Program-made: the position numbers and the translations under genes
Shown here: in pieces, positions 10,878 through 21,574 of the stretch
Position numbering within the stretch: position 1 is the stretch's first letter
Layout of the letters: the number at the start of each line of letters is the position of its first letter
Source: Asparagopsis taxiformis
Taxonomy: Eukaryota > Rhodophyta > Florideophyceae > Bonnemaisoniales > Bonnemaisoniaceae
DNA: 64,000 bases
Assembly (NCBI GenBank): GCA_030407315.1
Contig: JALQPE010001970.1
Location: forward strand, 1-64,000
Direction: 5' to 3'
Notes under the pieces: model-generated
What the model was told of the DNA's origin: nothing
The model's input: only the letters and a program-made list of their open reading frames with translations
The model's database searches: none

Positions 10878-10992
10878 GATAGAATACCGTGATCTCAATA
10901 AACGGCCGAGGGCAAGGTAGAATCTCCTTCCAACAGTGCCAGAGCAAAAGTATCCGCGTGACATTGTCATACAATTGCAAATCGAAGAAGAA
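10728..10992 (+). repeat. Copia-1 3' LTR, left part
   Basis: It begins with TG right after the purine tract and has AATAAA at 10897-10902. TCAGGGCGCTAACTCA occurs twice inside it (about 10729 and 10785). It is cut at 10992 by Copia-2, so any remainder would lie just after 20343. No second copy is in the window, so the call rests on position and signals only. Confidence 0.5.
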
Positions 10993-11135
10993 TGCCACTA
11001 CGCTTGCTGAGCCAGCAGCACAGCATACGATAGCATGACAACATGTCAATAGAAGGACGGCGGCGGAAGCGCACGGCCGAAGGATAAATAGGAGGTAGGC
11101 TGAGAGAACAATAAAGAATAGGCACGTCAGTATCA
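10993..11135 (+). repeat. Copia-2 5' LTR (143 bp)
   Basis: It starts TGCCACTACG, ends CAGTATCA, has a TAAATA box at 11085 and AATAAA at 11110-11115. It is 82 bp shorter than the 3' LTR if that one starts at the purine tract. Confidence 0.9.
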
Positions 11136-11149
11136 GGTTATGAGCCCAG
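11136..11149 (+). promoter_or_regulatory. Copia-2 primer-binding site for half initiator tRNA-Met
   Basis: GGTTATGAGCCCAG follows the LTR with no gap. It is complementary to the anticodon arm of methionine initiator tRNA (CTGGGCTCATAACC), not to its 3' end. Drosophila copia is known to prime with a tRNA half cut in the anticodon loop, and its site is nearly the same. Confidence 0.8.
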
Positions 11150-11721
11150 TAACACAAAACAAACCACTGCCAACCAGCGTTGAGCCTTAGCTCCGCCCCA
11201 TTCCACAAAAATCAGCGAACCTGCCTCAACAGACCGAGCCAAACGGCTCCATTATCGCGAAACATACCCCATTTGGAGCGAACTCTGGCGATCTGCACAA
11301 CTCGAACAAGAATACGGAACGCCAACCATGACGACAACCCCACCAAGACCGCCCAGCCCATCGCCCCAACGCGCAGATGAACCCGAGACATGGCATTTCA
11401 ACACTGACCTCCCAGAGCTCTCACCCACGAACGTCAAACAGTGGCGCAGCACCCTCAATGACATACTCACTATCCACGATCTGGAACACATCATCGACCC
11501 AAACTTCCACCTAACGCTCGGTGCGTCAAACGCAACCATAAAAACATACAAAAGAGCTTCCGCCGCTACGAGGCAGCTAATCAACCGTAGCATACCGGAA
11601 GCAATGGCAGACAAAATAGCCGTCGACATTTTCACAGAGTCCCCCGCAGAAACCGTGGCGGCTATCGAAGACCTGTTCAAGACAACATCGGAACATGACC
11701 AAAGGACACTCGAGCGTGAGG

Positions 11722-11833
11722 TGTGAAGAGGATCAATGTCTCTTGGTTCAGTTTACTGAGCAGGAGCGACGGCGGATGATCTAAGTACTGGTTGTGTACT
11801 GTAATGCATATTGAATATGAAAGTTATTTGTTA
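11722..11833 (-). repeat. Copia-3 3' LTR (112 bp)
   Basis: It pairs with the LTR at 16250-16361 and abuts the left TGAGG copy. No clear purine tract is seen next to it. Confidence 0.9.
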
Positions 11834-11880
11834 ATTTGTGGAGAAGTGGACACGGTGCGGAAAGGAAGGAAAGTTATTTG

Positions 11881-14800
11881 TTAGTCGCCGCGCGCCGTGG
11901 ACGCTGAGAGACGAAGTAATGGGAGTTTGAGTTTGAACTGCGCCGGTTTGAGCGTTTTCGTTAAGACATCAGCTGGGTTTGCATTCGAGGAAATATGAAT
12001 AGGCTCAATGAGGCCGTTGTGTACTTGTTCTTTGAGCCAGTGATACTTCACGTCAATGTGCCGAGCATTAGGAGTAGGGTATGACGCTTTGGCAGTAGCA
12101 ATTGCAGCCGCATTGTCTATGTAAAGAGGGATAGGTGTGCGGGGAAGATGTTGGATTTCAGTGAGAAAGTTGGCAACGGTTCGGAGTAGTTGAGTAGTAT
12201 GAAATGTTGCAACATATTCAGCGGCATGAGTAGACGGCGATACCGTGCGTTGACGTTTGGACTGCCAAGAGACAGGAGCGCCATTGTAAAAGATGAGGCT
12301 GCCTGTCGTGGAACGGCGTGTTGTGGGGCAGGAGGCGTGATCGGAATCTGAGTAGGCCACAATAGAGGAGGTAAATTTCCTGGAGTATGTGATACCAACG
12401 TCGGATGTGCCGCGTAGATATCGTAACACGCGAAGGGCAGCTAACCAGTGGTGTGTGGTTGGACAACGTGAGTATCGGCCCAGGAAGCCGACGATGTATG
12501 AGATATCGGGGCGAGTGCAATCGGCAAGGTATCGCAGAGAGCCGATGAGACCAGTATAGTCATACAGGGATGTGTCGAGGGGTTTAGAGTCACGATTGTT
12601 CGGGGCCAGGAGCTCGGAAGCTTTGGGAGAGGGTGACGGTTTGGCAGTGGTGTGTCTGTATTTTTCAAGCAAGGAACTGATGTATCCAGGTTGGGAGATT
12701 GTGATACCCGACTGAGATTGAGTCACTTTCCAGCCGAGGATGGCAGACACAGGGCCGAGGTCTTTAACCGAGTATTTGCAAAGAAGTGTGGATTTGGTGT
12801 GGGAAATGAGTTCAGTGGAGTTGGAAATGACCAGGAAGTCATCCACTGTTATGATGAGCAGGATAAATAGCTCTGGGCGGGAAGGATCATATCGTATGAA
12901 TGAGCAGGGATCAGAATGGAGCCGTTGGAAATCATGCGACTCCAGGAAGGTGGCAAGGCCTTCTGTGAAAATTCGGCAAGCCTGTTTGCTGCCATACATG
13001 TTCCCAGTGAGTTGGGCGACATGGTGAGGGTGGCGCAAAGAGCCATCAAACCTAGTGGGTTGCTGTACGAATATGGTGCGGTTATCGTTGAATTTTTCAT
13101 GCAAGAAGGCGGCTTCGATGTCCCAATGAAGAGCATGGTAGGAGTTTGCTGCGGCAAGAGCAAGAGCCGAGCGGATGGTGTCTCGATGAGTGACGGGGCT
13201 GGAGAGATTGTACGGATCGTAATGAACGCCTGGGACTTGTTTATCACCGCGTATTGTGCAGCGAACTTTGCGACTGGTGGGAGTACCATCGCTGTTGCGC
13301 TTCAACTTGAAGACCGTGGTTAAAGGAAGTATTTTGGTTTCAGGAGGAACTTGAGTGCGTGGGACGTATGTGAGGATGCCGCGGGATTCCAAGTTGTTGA
13401 TCTCCTTATTCCAAGCCAGCTCCCATTCATGGGCGTCTGGTGCTTTGCGCGCTTGGGAGAGGTTTCTGGGTTCGGTGTGTATGGCGGGAAGACTTGGGTG
13501 GGCTGTGTTAGAGGAGGGGTCATGTGGATCAAAGAAGGTGCGGGTGGGATCCATACTTGGGTGGTATTCTGCAAAATCAGCAGCGCGGCATCGATGTACT
13601 GTGTCCTTGAGTGGATTGAAGACGAAATAATGCCGATAGTCTTGGCGGGCAAGATAGTACATGAGAATGGCTCGGGGCTCGAGTTTGTGATGGGGCGAAC
13701 GATCGTGGACATAACCTTGAGTGCCAAAGGGCAGGAGAGTGGTGACGTCCGGTGTGGTGCCCAGCCAAAGTGCTGCCGGAAGTGACCCATGTGCAGTGTG
13801 GGGGGTGTGGTTGTACGCATCAGTAGCGTTGAGAAGTGCATAGTCAAAAAGGGAGTGAGGAAGACCAGAAGTAAGGAGGCTGGCGCGGGTGGCATCTAAT
13901 AGGGTGCGATTGATACGTTCTGCCAGAGAGTTCTCCTGTGGAGTGTGAGGAATAGAAGGATGTGTGCTGATGTCGAGCTGTGCGTATAGCCTTTTTAGGT
14001 CTGAAGAGTAATATTCCCGAGCATTGTCTGACGTGATATGGCGAATGACGTGCGGTGTGTGTTGATGTGTGTGATGGATGTGGGTTTTGATGAAAGAAGC
14101 TGCAGCAGATTTGGTAGGGCTGCAGTGAACGGTTAAGTAGCGACTTCCTTCGTCAAGAAAGGTGGAGAAGTATTTGTTGCCGTCAAGGGAAGTGCAAGGG
14201 AAGGGACCGCAGATGTCGGTATGGAGGTGAGAGCCAACTGGAGCTGAGCGTGGATGTCGGCGGAATGGTGCAGCCTTCATTTTGCCGATTGCACAACCTG
14301 AACAAGATAGTTTAGGAGGGGAATGGAGTAGGGATCGCGGCATGTTGGGCACTAGGTGGTGTTTGGCCATATGATGAATTTTGGTGGGGTGTGCATGATT
14401 CAGTTTAAGATGCCAGTGATGGTAGTCGCGCAGGATGGAAGAGAAAGGAACTTTGATTTTGGGTTTGGTGCGGGAGATTTTGACCCGTTCATTGCGATCC
14501 CGTTTGCGATGCCGTCGTGGTTTGTTGACAATGTGAGAGCGGGCAGATTTCTGGAGTGATCGTCTAGCAGGGGGTGTGGAGGAAAGACGTTTCATTTTAA
14601 TTCCATCGCGTAGTTGTCTTCGAATGGCCAATTTGGAGGGTATGGTGCGTGCAGTATGTGCCTTGTGGAAGGAGAGTGACTTGCGAGGAGAAGCGGTGCT
14701 GGATAGAATGTATAGGCCTTTATCCTTGGTGGCAGTAGCTAGGACATTTCTGGGGGACGGGGGGGATGACGGTCTTGTGATGTATGCTTTGTCATGTTGG

Positions 14801-16245
14801 AATACAACATCGTGAGACTTGGTCACTTGGGCAACTGAAAGGAGGTTGGAGTGAAGGTCTGGTCCGACGATAGCCGTATGAGAGGGAAGTAGGATGTTGT
14901 CATCAATAGGAATGTGTACATTGTCACGGTGGGTGATACGAGATGTGTGTCCATCGGCGGTGCGCGTGCGAGATGAGAATTTTTTCATTCCTGGTACAGG
15001 ATGGATGAGATGCGACGGGTCAGCACCGGAGTCTAAGATATAGGATGTACAGAGAGTGGTGCCACAACGTACGTTGTCGTCCGGTTCATCGTCATCGGAG
15101 GTGTTTGGATCCTGATACGGGGAGTCATTGTACACGGGATTAGAGAGGTTGGCCTTGCTCCTGGGTATCTTCTTGGTGGCTGTAGGATGTCGGGAGATGG
15201 AAGATAGGTATGAATTGCGCAAACGACATTCGGAGGTGGAGTGGTAGAAGGAGCCGTGCACAGTGCACCACGGTCCGGAATGACCAGGAGGGGGTTTGAT
15301 GTGATCTTGCGGGTTAGTGCGCCGTGGCAAGGGTGATTTGCGGGTACGGTGGCGAGGTGAATGACGGGGTTGTACGGAGCGAGGGAGAAGGTGGTGTGGT
15401 GCGCGCGTGACAGTAGCTGTACGCTTAGTGATCTCGTCGTGCCTGACCATCATGGCAACGATGTGGTCTTTGGATAAGAGGGAGCCAGGATGGAGAGCAT
15501 TATGTGTTGCGATTGTCTGTAGAAACACTGTCCAGTCAGGATGGTGTTCCAGACCTTCAAGGAGAACTTTTACGGTAGTTTGTTCATTGGATATATCGGG
15601 GTAGTTAGCACGAATCATCAACGCGCGTATTTCGTTGTGTTGCGCCACGTAATCAGAGACAGTGAACGTGGAGTCCCATTTGATGCTTTGTGCTTTTCCG
15701 CGAAGGTTTTAATCAGTGTGTTCCGGATTTCGAGCGTTTAGGTGACTGTGGATCTTGGAGAAAAGAGTGTGCACGGAGCCAGAAAGTTCGGCATCCGTAA
15801 AGAGTGCCATGACTTCCGTGGACAGGGATGGGAGAACGAGGAGTTGAGCTTGTGAGTGTTTGTCATGATGCAACGCAGCTTCCTCCGGTATGCTAGTGTT
15901 CGGTGCAGCTTGGAGGAGATAGTCGAGTACCTTGTGCATTCGCGCATGGTGTTCAACACTGATTCGCCAAGGGATATAGTTGGAGAATGTGAGGAGGGGA
16001 ATGTCGACCTGATGTTGGGAAGGGAACGAAGGGGTAGACATCGGAACAGGCGAGATAATGGGCACGGACGGCGTCGGGTGAGTGGGGAGTTGGCGGGAGT
16101 TTTCGTCGCCAGATGGTAAAGTGTGGCGGGAGTTGTCGTCGCCGGATGGTAAAGAGCCGGAAAAGGCAGATATGCTGTCAGGGGGATTGGTGATCTGAAT
16201 ATGGATGACGGCGGGTGGGCTTTCGCAGTGTGCGTCTGGGTCCAT
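11881..16245 (-). pseudogene. Copia-3 gag-pol with one in-frame TAA
   Basis: The ATG at 16245 opens gag. A single TAA at 15711-15709 interrupts the frame inside gag, and the same frame then runs on to 11881, more than 1250 codons. In order, the domains are UBN2-like gag, a C-x2-H...H...C knuckle (about 15250), protease D-S-G-A (about 15030), GAG-pre-integrase finger and integrase core with E in L-A-E-R-I-N. Reverse transcriptase follows with V-D-D-F (about 12845), then RNase H ending A-D-V-L-T-K. The stop lies well before the gag end, so a plain nonsense mutation is more likely than programmed readthrough. With near-identical LTRs this is a young copy, one base from an open polyprotein frame. 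Confidence 0.88.
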
Positions 16246-16249
16246 AACC
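16236..16249 (-). promoter_or_regulatory. Copia-3 primer-binding site for half initiator tRNA-Met
   Basis: Read on the minus strand, GGTTATGGACCCAG follows the LTR directly. It differs by one base from the complement of a common initiator tRNA-Met anticodon arm. Confidence 0.75.
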
Positions 16250-16361
16250 TGTGAAGAGGATCAATGTCTCTTGGTTCAGTTTACTGAGCAGGAGCGACGG
16301 CGGATGATCTAAGTACTGGTTGTGTACTGCAATGCATAGTGAATATGAAAGTTATTTGTTA
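16250..16361 (-). repeat. Copia-3 5' LTR (112 bp)
   Basis: It matches 11722-11833 except at two bases and abuts the TGAGG duplication on the right. Confidence 0.9.
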
Positions 16362-19300
16362 TGAGGCCCGCAACCTCAAATTCACCCCGGACAAAACAAT
16401 CCAAGAATATATAGCGGCCCACCGAGTGCTCTGCAAAAGAATGTTGGCCGCTAACTGCCCATACATTCAGCAAGAAACGACCACAGTACGAATCATAATT
16501 GACGGCCTATCCGAACACCCCCACTACAACGATGTACCCCGAAACCTACGCATAGCAGGAATCCCCAACACCATTACTGAGTTGCAAAGCCGCCTAGAAG
16601 ACATCGAAGACAACAACAAATATAGGCACAACCTCGTACAACTCCGAGCACGACCAGAACCTCAAAGAAACCTCCCCCGCCGCCAAGAACCACCCAAATA
16701 TCGACAACGCAGAAACTGGACACCCAGACACCAGACAACAAACCAAGTGGACAACCTACTACAGGTCAGCCAACTCATAAATGCCCTTACGAACGGTAAC
16801 TACCCTACAAACACCAAACGGACTTACAACCCACGACGCTCTGCCCCCGACCGCCAACAGCACGCCCGATCGGCCGCAACCTCCCAGCCGACGGCCACCT
16901 ACGAAATCGCTGATGCGATTGGTCATGCACGAAGGAACTACTCCCCGGAAAACTCAGACACAGACACCGACAACCGAAGTACGTACATCGTCGATTCCGG
17001 CGCATCACCAACGCGTCTCAACCACACCACAGCGGACATGACCCCACTCCCCGAACCAGTTCCCACCATAACGGCCACAGACGCTAACACATCATCCAAC
17101 CATCGCGGCACTACGTCAATACAGACTGAACAGGGACACACCATATGAGTACCTGCAGTGTTAAACCCCGCACTAACGACCAATCTGCTCTCAGTGCATG
17201 ATCTCGCGAGCCAATATGGCCTAGTCGCCTTCGACAAAAAGGCAGCCCACATCATCAACACAAAAACAAATAAACCACAGCTCATAGGAACAGCCCCGTA
17301 TGTCAACTGCGCATATCAACTCAAGTCACATACATTCTCCTCTCGCACCATCCCCATAACACGATTCAAAAGAAAACCAAACCACGAGGAACAAACAACA
17401 TATGCCAACGCACCGCCAAAATATAAATCACCCCCGATCGTGCGATTTGGGCCGACTACGACGACAAAACAAAACAACACACGCCTCACAGACGCCAACC
17501 CCACCGCAAACCCAAAACAATCGGAAAAATCAGCCGCTTTCCACACTTGGCACCTGATTTTCAACCACATAAACCTTCGCACACTCCAGAAAATGGCCAT
17601 TGAAGAACTCATACCACTTCCTCCGATCCTAAAACAAACCCCGCCACCGCTAACGTGCTCTGGATGCCAGCATGGTAAGCTCCGCCCCAAACCGCACACA
17701 AAAACTAACCACAACTACGCGGTAGGAATCGCCATCTCAAGCGATATCTGCGGACCAATATCACCCACGTCAATACACGGTAACTCATACTTCATAACGT
17801 TAGTTGATACCCACTCCAGATATGTCATGGCCCGCTTCTTGCCAAACCGCAAAAACATACCAAAAACACTGGACAACTTGATATCCATCGTTCAAAACCA
17901 AACCGGAGTAACTCCCCAAGTCCTAACCACTGATAACGCCCGCGAATACATATCAACCGAAGCAAACAACCTGTACGACTCATTGGGATTGGAACACCGC
18001 CTCACAGTCCCATACTCACCGCAAGAAAACGGCATCGCCGAGCGCATAAATGCGACTCTGATAAACGCTGCAAGAGCATCCCTATTCCACGCCGACCTCC
18101 CCCTCATATTCTGGGAGGACGCTGTACGCGATGCCATCTTCAAATACAACATAACAAGACATTCCACAACTGGCACACTGCCATACACTATTTGGCACGG
18201 GCGGGCACCATCCATAACACGCCTATACCCATTCGACGCAATCGGTTCCATCCCCTCACGCACACCGGGAAGAAAACTAGACCCCAAGGGAATCGCAGTG
18301 CAGTACATGTATGCCGAATCCCCAACATACATCACGGTTCGTACCATAAATGCCTCCGAATACCACCGCGTCCGCACAGTCGACTTCAATACATACTACC
18401 CCGAGCAAGATCCTGTCAGAACTATGACCACCGCGCGGAAATCCCACATCCCACACCCCGACCCAACCCATATTGAGCCCACTACACCTCCCCCAGCGTC
18501 ACTGAAACAAGCCAATCGATATCCAGACGCCACAGAGTGGGAAATAGCTCACAACGAAGAACTGGACAAACTGGATAAAAATGGTACAATCAAGTGGATT
18601 CCGGATGGCGACGTCCCACCAAACACCAAAACAATCCCACTAACAATGGGATATAGATACAAACGCACGGCAGATGGCACCATAATCGAGAGGAAAGCAC
18701 GATGCGCCATGCGGGGCGACCTAATGAAACCCAACATACACTACAACCCCACACATACCACAGCACTAATGGCCGACAAAGCCACAATACGCCTCCTCTT
18801 TGCCGCGGCAGCAGCCGGCAAACACGCCATCTGTCACTTCGACATGACATCCGCGTACCTGCACGAACAATATCACTACGAGAAGCCCGTATACGTCCGG
18901 CAACACCCGCAATTTGATGGCAGCCTAAAACACAAGAGCAGATACGGAATCCTCATCCGAAACCCATACGGTAACCCATCCGGCGGCTATTACTACACAC
19001 AAGGTGTAACACAGTTCCTAAAATCCCACGGATTCACGCAAAGCCAACAAGACCCTTGCCTTTTCTACAGGATCAGCAATCAAGCGAACTTTACCCTCAT
19101 AGCAGCCAGCTGCGACGACTTCCTAATTGTTGCATCCCGACAAAAACTCATCGACCAGCTTCACTCCACTCTCTCCACGAGATATGACATCAAAAACCTA
19201 GGCAAGCCAACGAAATACCTCGGATGGACAGTCAATTACAGCACCGCGGGCATCCACATCTCCACCCCACAATACATCGAACAGGCACTAGCCGATACAA

Positions 19301-20118
19301 GACAAACCACGGCCAACCCCAGTCCTAAACCGTACACGGACGGTGTTCCACTCCACGCCCCGGACGACACTGATGAGCCATGCCCCGAGATTGCAGAGAT
19401 ATACGAAGCAGTCATCGGAACAGTACGCTACGTTGCTGACTCTACAAGACCAGACATATGCTTCGTCGTAAGCAAACTGGCAGCGGCTAGCCACCGCCCC
19501 ACTAAGCGCCACTGGGGACACCTCAAGCACCTCTTGCGCTACCTAAAAGGAACCATCACCACGGGAATACTATACAAGCCATCAAACACAAAATCCATAC
19601 CACTCCAATCATACACAGATGCGGACTACGCAGGAGACAAAACGGACTCAAAATCCACAAGTGGCGCAATCCACACTATAAATGGCTCCCCAATAGCATG
19701 GCTATCAATTAAGCAATCCATGCAAGCCCTCTCCACATGCGAAGCAGAATACATAGCAGCAGCTCTCGCAGTCCAGTACACACAATGGCTCCGACGCGTA
19801 CTATACGAACTACAGGCGCTACCGGAAGAGCCAACCACTTTGTACATCGACAACCAAGCCGCAATATCAATTGCTAACAATACCGCACCCACGAAGAAAC
19901 GGAAGTTCATAGACCTCCGCCACCACTTTCTCCGCGAACACATACAGCGCAGAAACATTACCCTTCAACACGTCCCATCACAAGAAATGCTCGCAGATAT
20001 ATTAACAAAACCGCTGAAAGGCCAACACTACACGCGACTAAAGCAGCTCCTAAATATCTGTGACGCTCCACAACCACCTCCAAACATACGCAACCCCCTC
20101 TCCGTGGAGCAGGGGGAC

Positions 20119-20343
20119 TGCCACTACGCCGCCAAGAAAGAAAAGGCGCAGCGAAACAGTGCTACACTCCAAACTGCCTGCGCTACGTCACGATAACTAT
20201 TGCCACTACGCTTGCTGAGCCAGCAGCACAGCATACGATGGCATGACAACATGTCAATAGAAGGACGGCGGCGGAAGCGCACGGCCGAAGGATAAATAGG
20301 AGGTAGGCTGAGAGAACAATAAAGAATAGGCACGGCAGTATCA
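20119..20343 (+). repeat. Copia-2 3' LTR (225 bp, or 143-bp core at 20201-20343)
   Basis: TGCCACTACG occurs directly after the purine tract at 20119 and again at 20201. Only the part from 20201 matches the 5' LTR. The longer form is favoured because plus-strand priming at the tract sets the LTR start. The pol frame ends inside this LTR at 20196. Confidence 0.7.
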
Positions 20344-21199
20344 AAGAAGAAGACCAGATCAAGAAGACACACTCCATGGTACGAAGAGCTACAAACCTGA
20401 TCGTTGTAACGACTATGAAACGTTTATGTGTTGAATTATCTGTAGAATTCGAAGGAGAAAGGAATTCTGGATTATGTAAGGACATCTTGAGGGAGCTGGA
20501 AATGAGTACAGTGGTCAGGAAAGGTACTTTCCTAGAAGAAGCGAAACAAATTCTTCAAATGAGACAGATTTCAGCTGATTTCGAGGTCTCGAAAGAGTTT
20601 CAACCAAGCAATTGCGAGAAATGGTTACCCATTCTTTTCGTATGGGGACTTTACATGCATATGAAAGATAAATGGACAGAAGAGGATGTTTGTTCACCGT
20701 GCATTGTCCGAAAGGGAAACTACTGCAAAGAATATGTTGAGAATATTTTCTCCAAAAGTGGTATCGAAAAGTGGATACTACAAACTTGGTTTCTCGTTCT
20801 CTATCAAATCTGTGAAGATATCGATGTTCGAAAATCCAGGTCATACTCAGAAGGTATCTGTGTTACGAAAATGAAAAATCGAATCTATGAACATATTCTC
20901 ACTGTATCTAAGGCGATGTGTGTTTCGCAAGCTGTACAAGCTGGAATACATCGGAAAGTAACGGGTGGAAAAGCAGAACTTGAATCAGAGGAGTGGCTGT
21001 ACAAGGTACGTTACAAAAGAGAATACGAAAGAGCGAATTATGTTGCAGACTATCTGTTCCGGATGATCACGAATGCAGTGAGGTTAAAGAAGTCACCCAG
21101 AGTAGACCTGGATGTGGACCGGGAAAAAGCGAAACAGGGACAAGTTGATGGTCGAGCCAAGAAATATCTCGAGAAGATCATAAAATTGAAGACAGTGAA

Positions 21200-21571
21200 T
21201 ATTGATGTTTGATCGTGCAACATTGTATTCAAAATGTTATACAGTGTACCACTTACAGTTTTAGTGGACAAAAGGGTTCACTACTCAACTCCACCAAATT
21301 GTTTGTACACCTTCCCGGAATGAAACTGTCTGAATACCCGCCAAACAATTGTTTTCTCTGCCTGACCGACTGTCCTTACACTTCGCGTATCTCTATATAG
21401 TACTGCTAGTCATCCTAAGACTATCGAAAGTCTCACTTAAGGATAGACGACATCTCTTCTCATAAACCATCTTGATCACCATTGTTCTATGCTCCCAAAC
21501 TCATCGTCTCCTTCCGTTCATGCCTCAACCGCTTACAAGATCAAACATACCTGCACCAACGACCTTCCATA
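21200..21571 (+). repeat. Copia-4 LTR 1 (372 bp)
   Basis: It begins TATTGATG and ends CTTCCATA. The left edge is fixed by the GTGAA duplication, and the right edge by a tRNA-Met-type primer site (GTTATGGGCTCC) at 21572. Confidence 0.93.
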
Positions 21572-21574
21572 GTT

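Larger units (their letters stand above)
7551..10992 (+). mobile_element. Copia-1, 5'-truncated Ty1/Copia retrotransposon
   Basis: The pol domain order integrase, reverse transcriptase, RNase H defines Ty1/Copia. No 5' LTR, primer site, gag or protease is found upstream; the element starts inside coding sequence next to the GGACGTCC cluster. A purine tract (AGGGGGAG) at 10720-10727 precedes a likely 3' LTR that begins TGTCAGGGCGC at 10728. Its far end is not defined, because Copia-2 was inserted at 10993. The sense strand is extremely rich in A and C. Confidence 0.8.
11722..16361 (-). mobile_element. Copia-3, nested full-length Ty1/Copia element
   Basis: The element is 4640 bp long with 112-bp LTRs that differ at two positions. 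A perfect 5-bp duplication TGAGG lies at 11717-11721 and 16362-16366. It was inserted into Copia-2 gag in the opposite orientation and is thus younger than that copy. On its own strand the LTR reads TAACAAATAA to CTCTTCACA, so the 5' end is TA and not TG. The 15-bp LTR edge GAAAGTTATTTGTTA is repeated at about 11867-11881, just inside the 3' LTR. All domains are present, with a single TAA in gag. Confidence 0.92.
11328..20196 (+). pseudogene. Copia-2 gag-pol, split by Copia-3 and one TGA
   Basis: Gag starts at the ATG at 11328. It is interrupted at 11721 by Copia-3 and resumes at 16367 in a matching frame once the insert and one TGAGG copy are taken out. Gag has the helical UBN2-like look of Copia gag but no clear CCHC knuckle. 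The protease D-S-G-A is at about 16993. A TGA at 17146-17148 stops the frame, which then continues unchanged. The GAG-pre-integrase finger lies at about 17540-17680, the integrase core has D near 17743 and E near 18040, and reverse transcriptase has C-D-D-F near 19111. RNase H ends A-D-I-L-T-K-P-L. The sense strand is A- and C-rich and its pol resembles Copia-1, so the two belong to one clade. Confidence 0.88.
10993..20343 (+). mobile_element. Copia-2, full-length Ty1/Copia element carrying a nested element
   Basis: Matching 143-bp LTR sequences lie at 10993-11135 and 20201-20343 (two differences), flanked by the 5-bp duplication AAGAA at 10988-10992 and 20344-20348. A primer site follows the 5' LTR directly. 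A purine tract (AGCAGGGGGAC) ends at 20118. Copia-3 sits inside gag; without it the element is about 4.7 kb. The single in-frame TGA in pol and the split gag make it inactive. Confidence 0.92.

Noticed and set aside
21209..21400. A conserved 63-codon frame in every Copia-4 LTR
   Set aside because: It is repeated only because the LTR is repeated, including the solo copy, and has no family resemblance.
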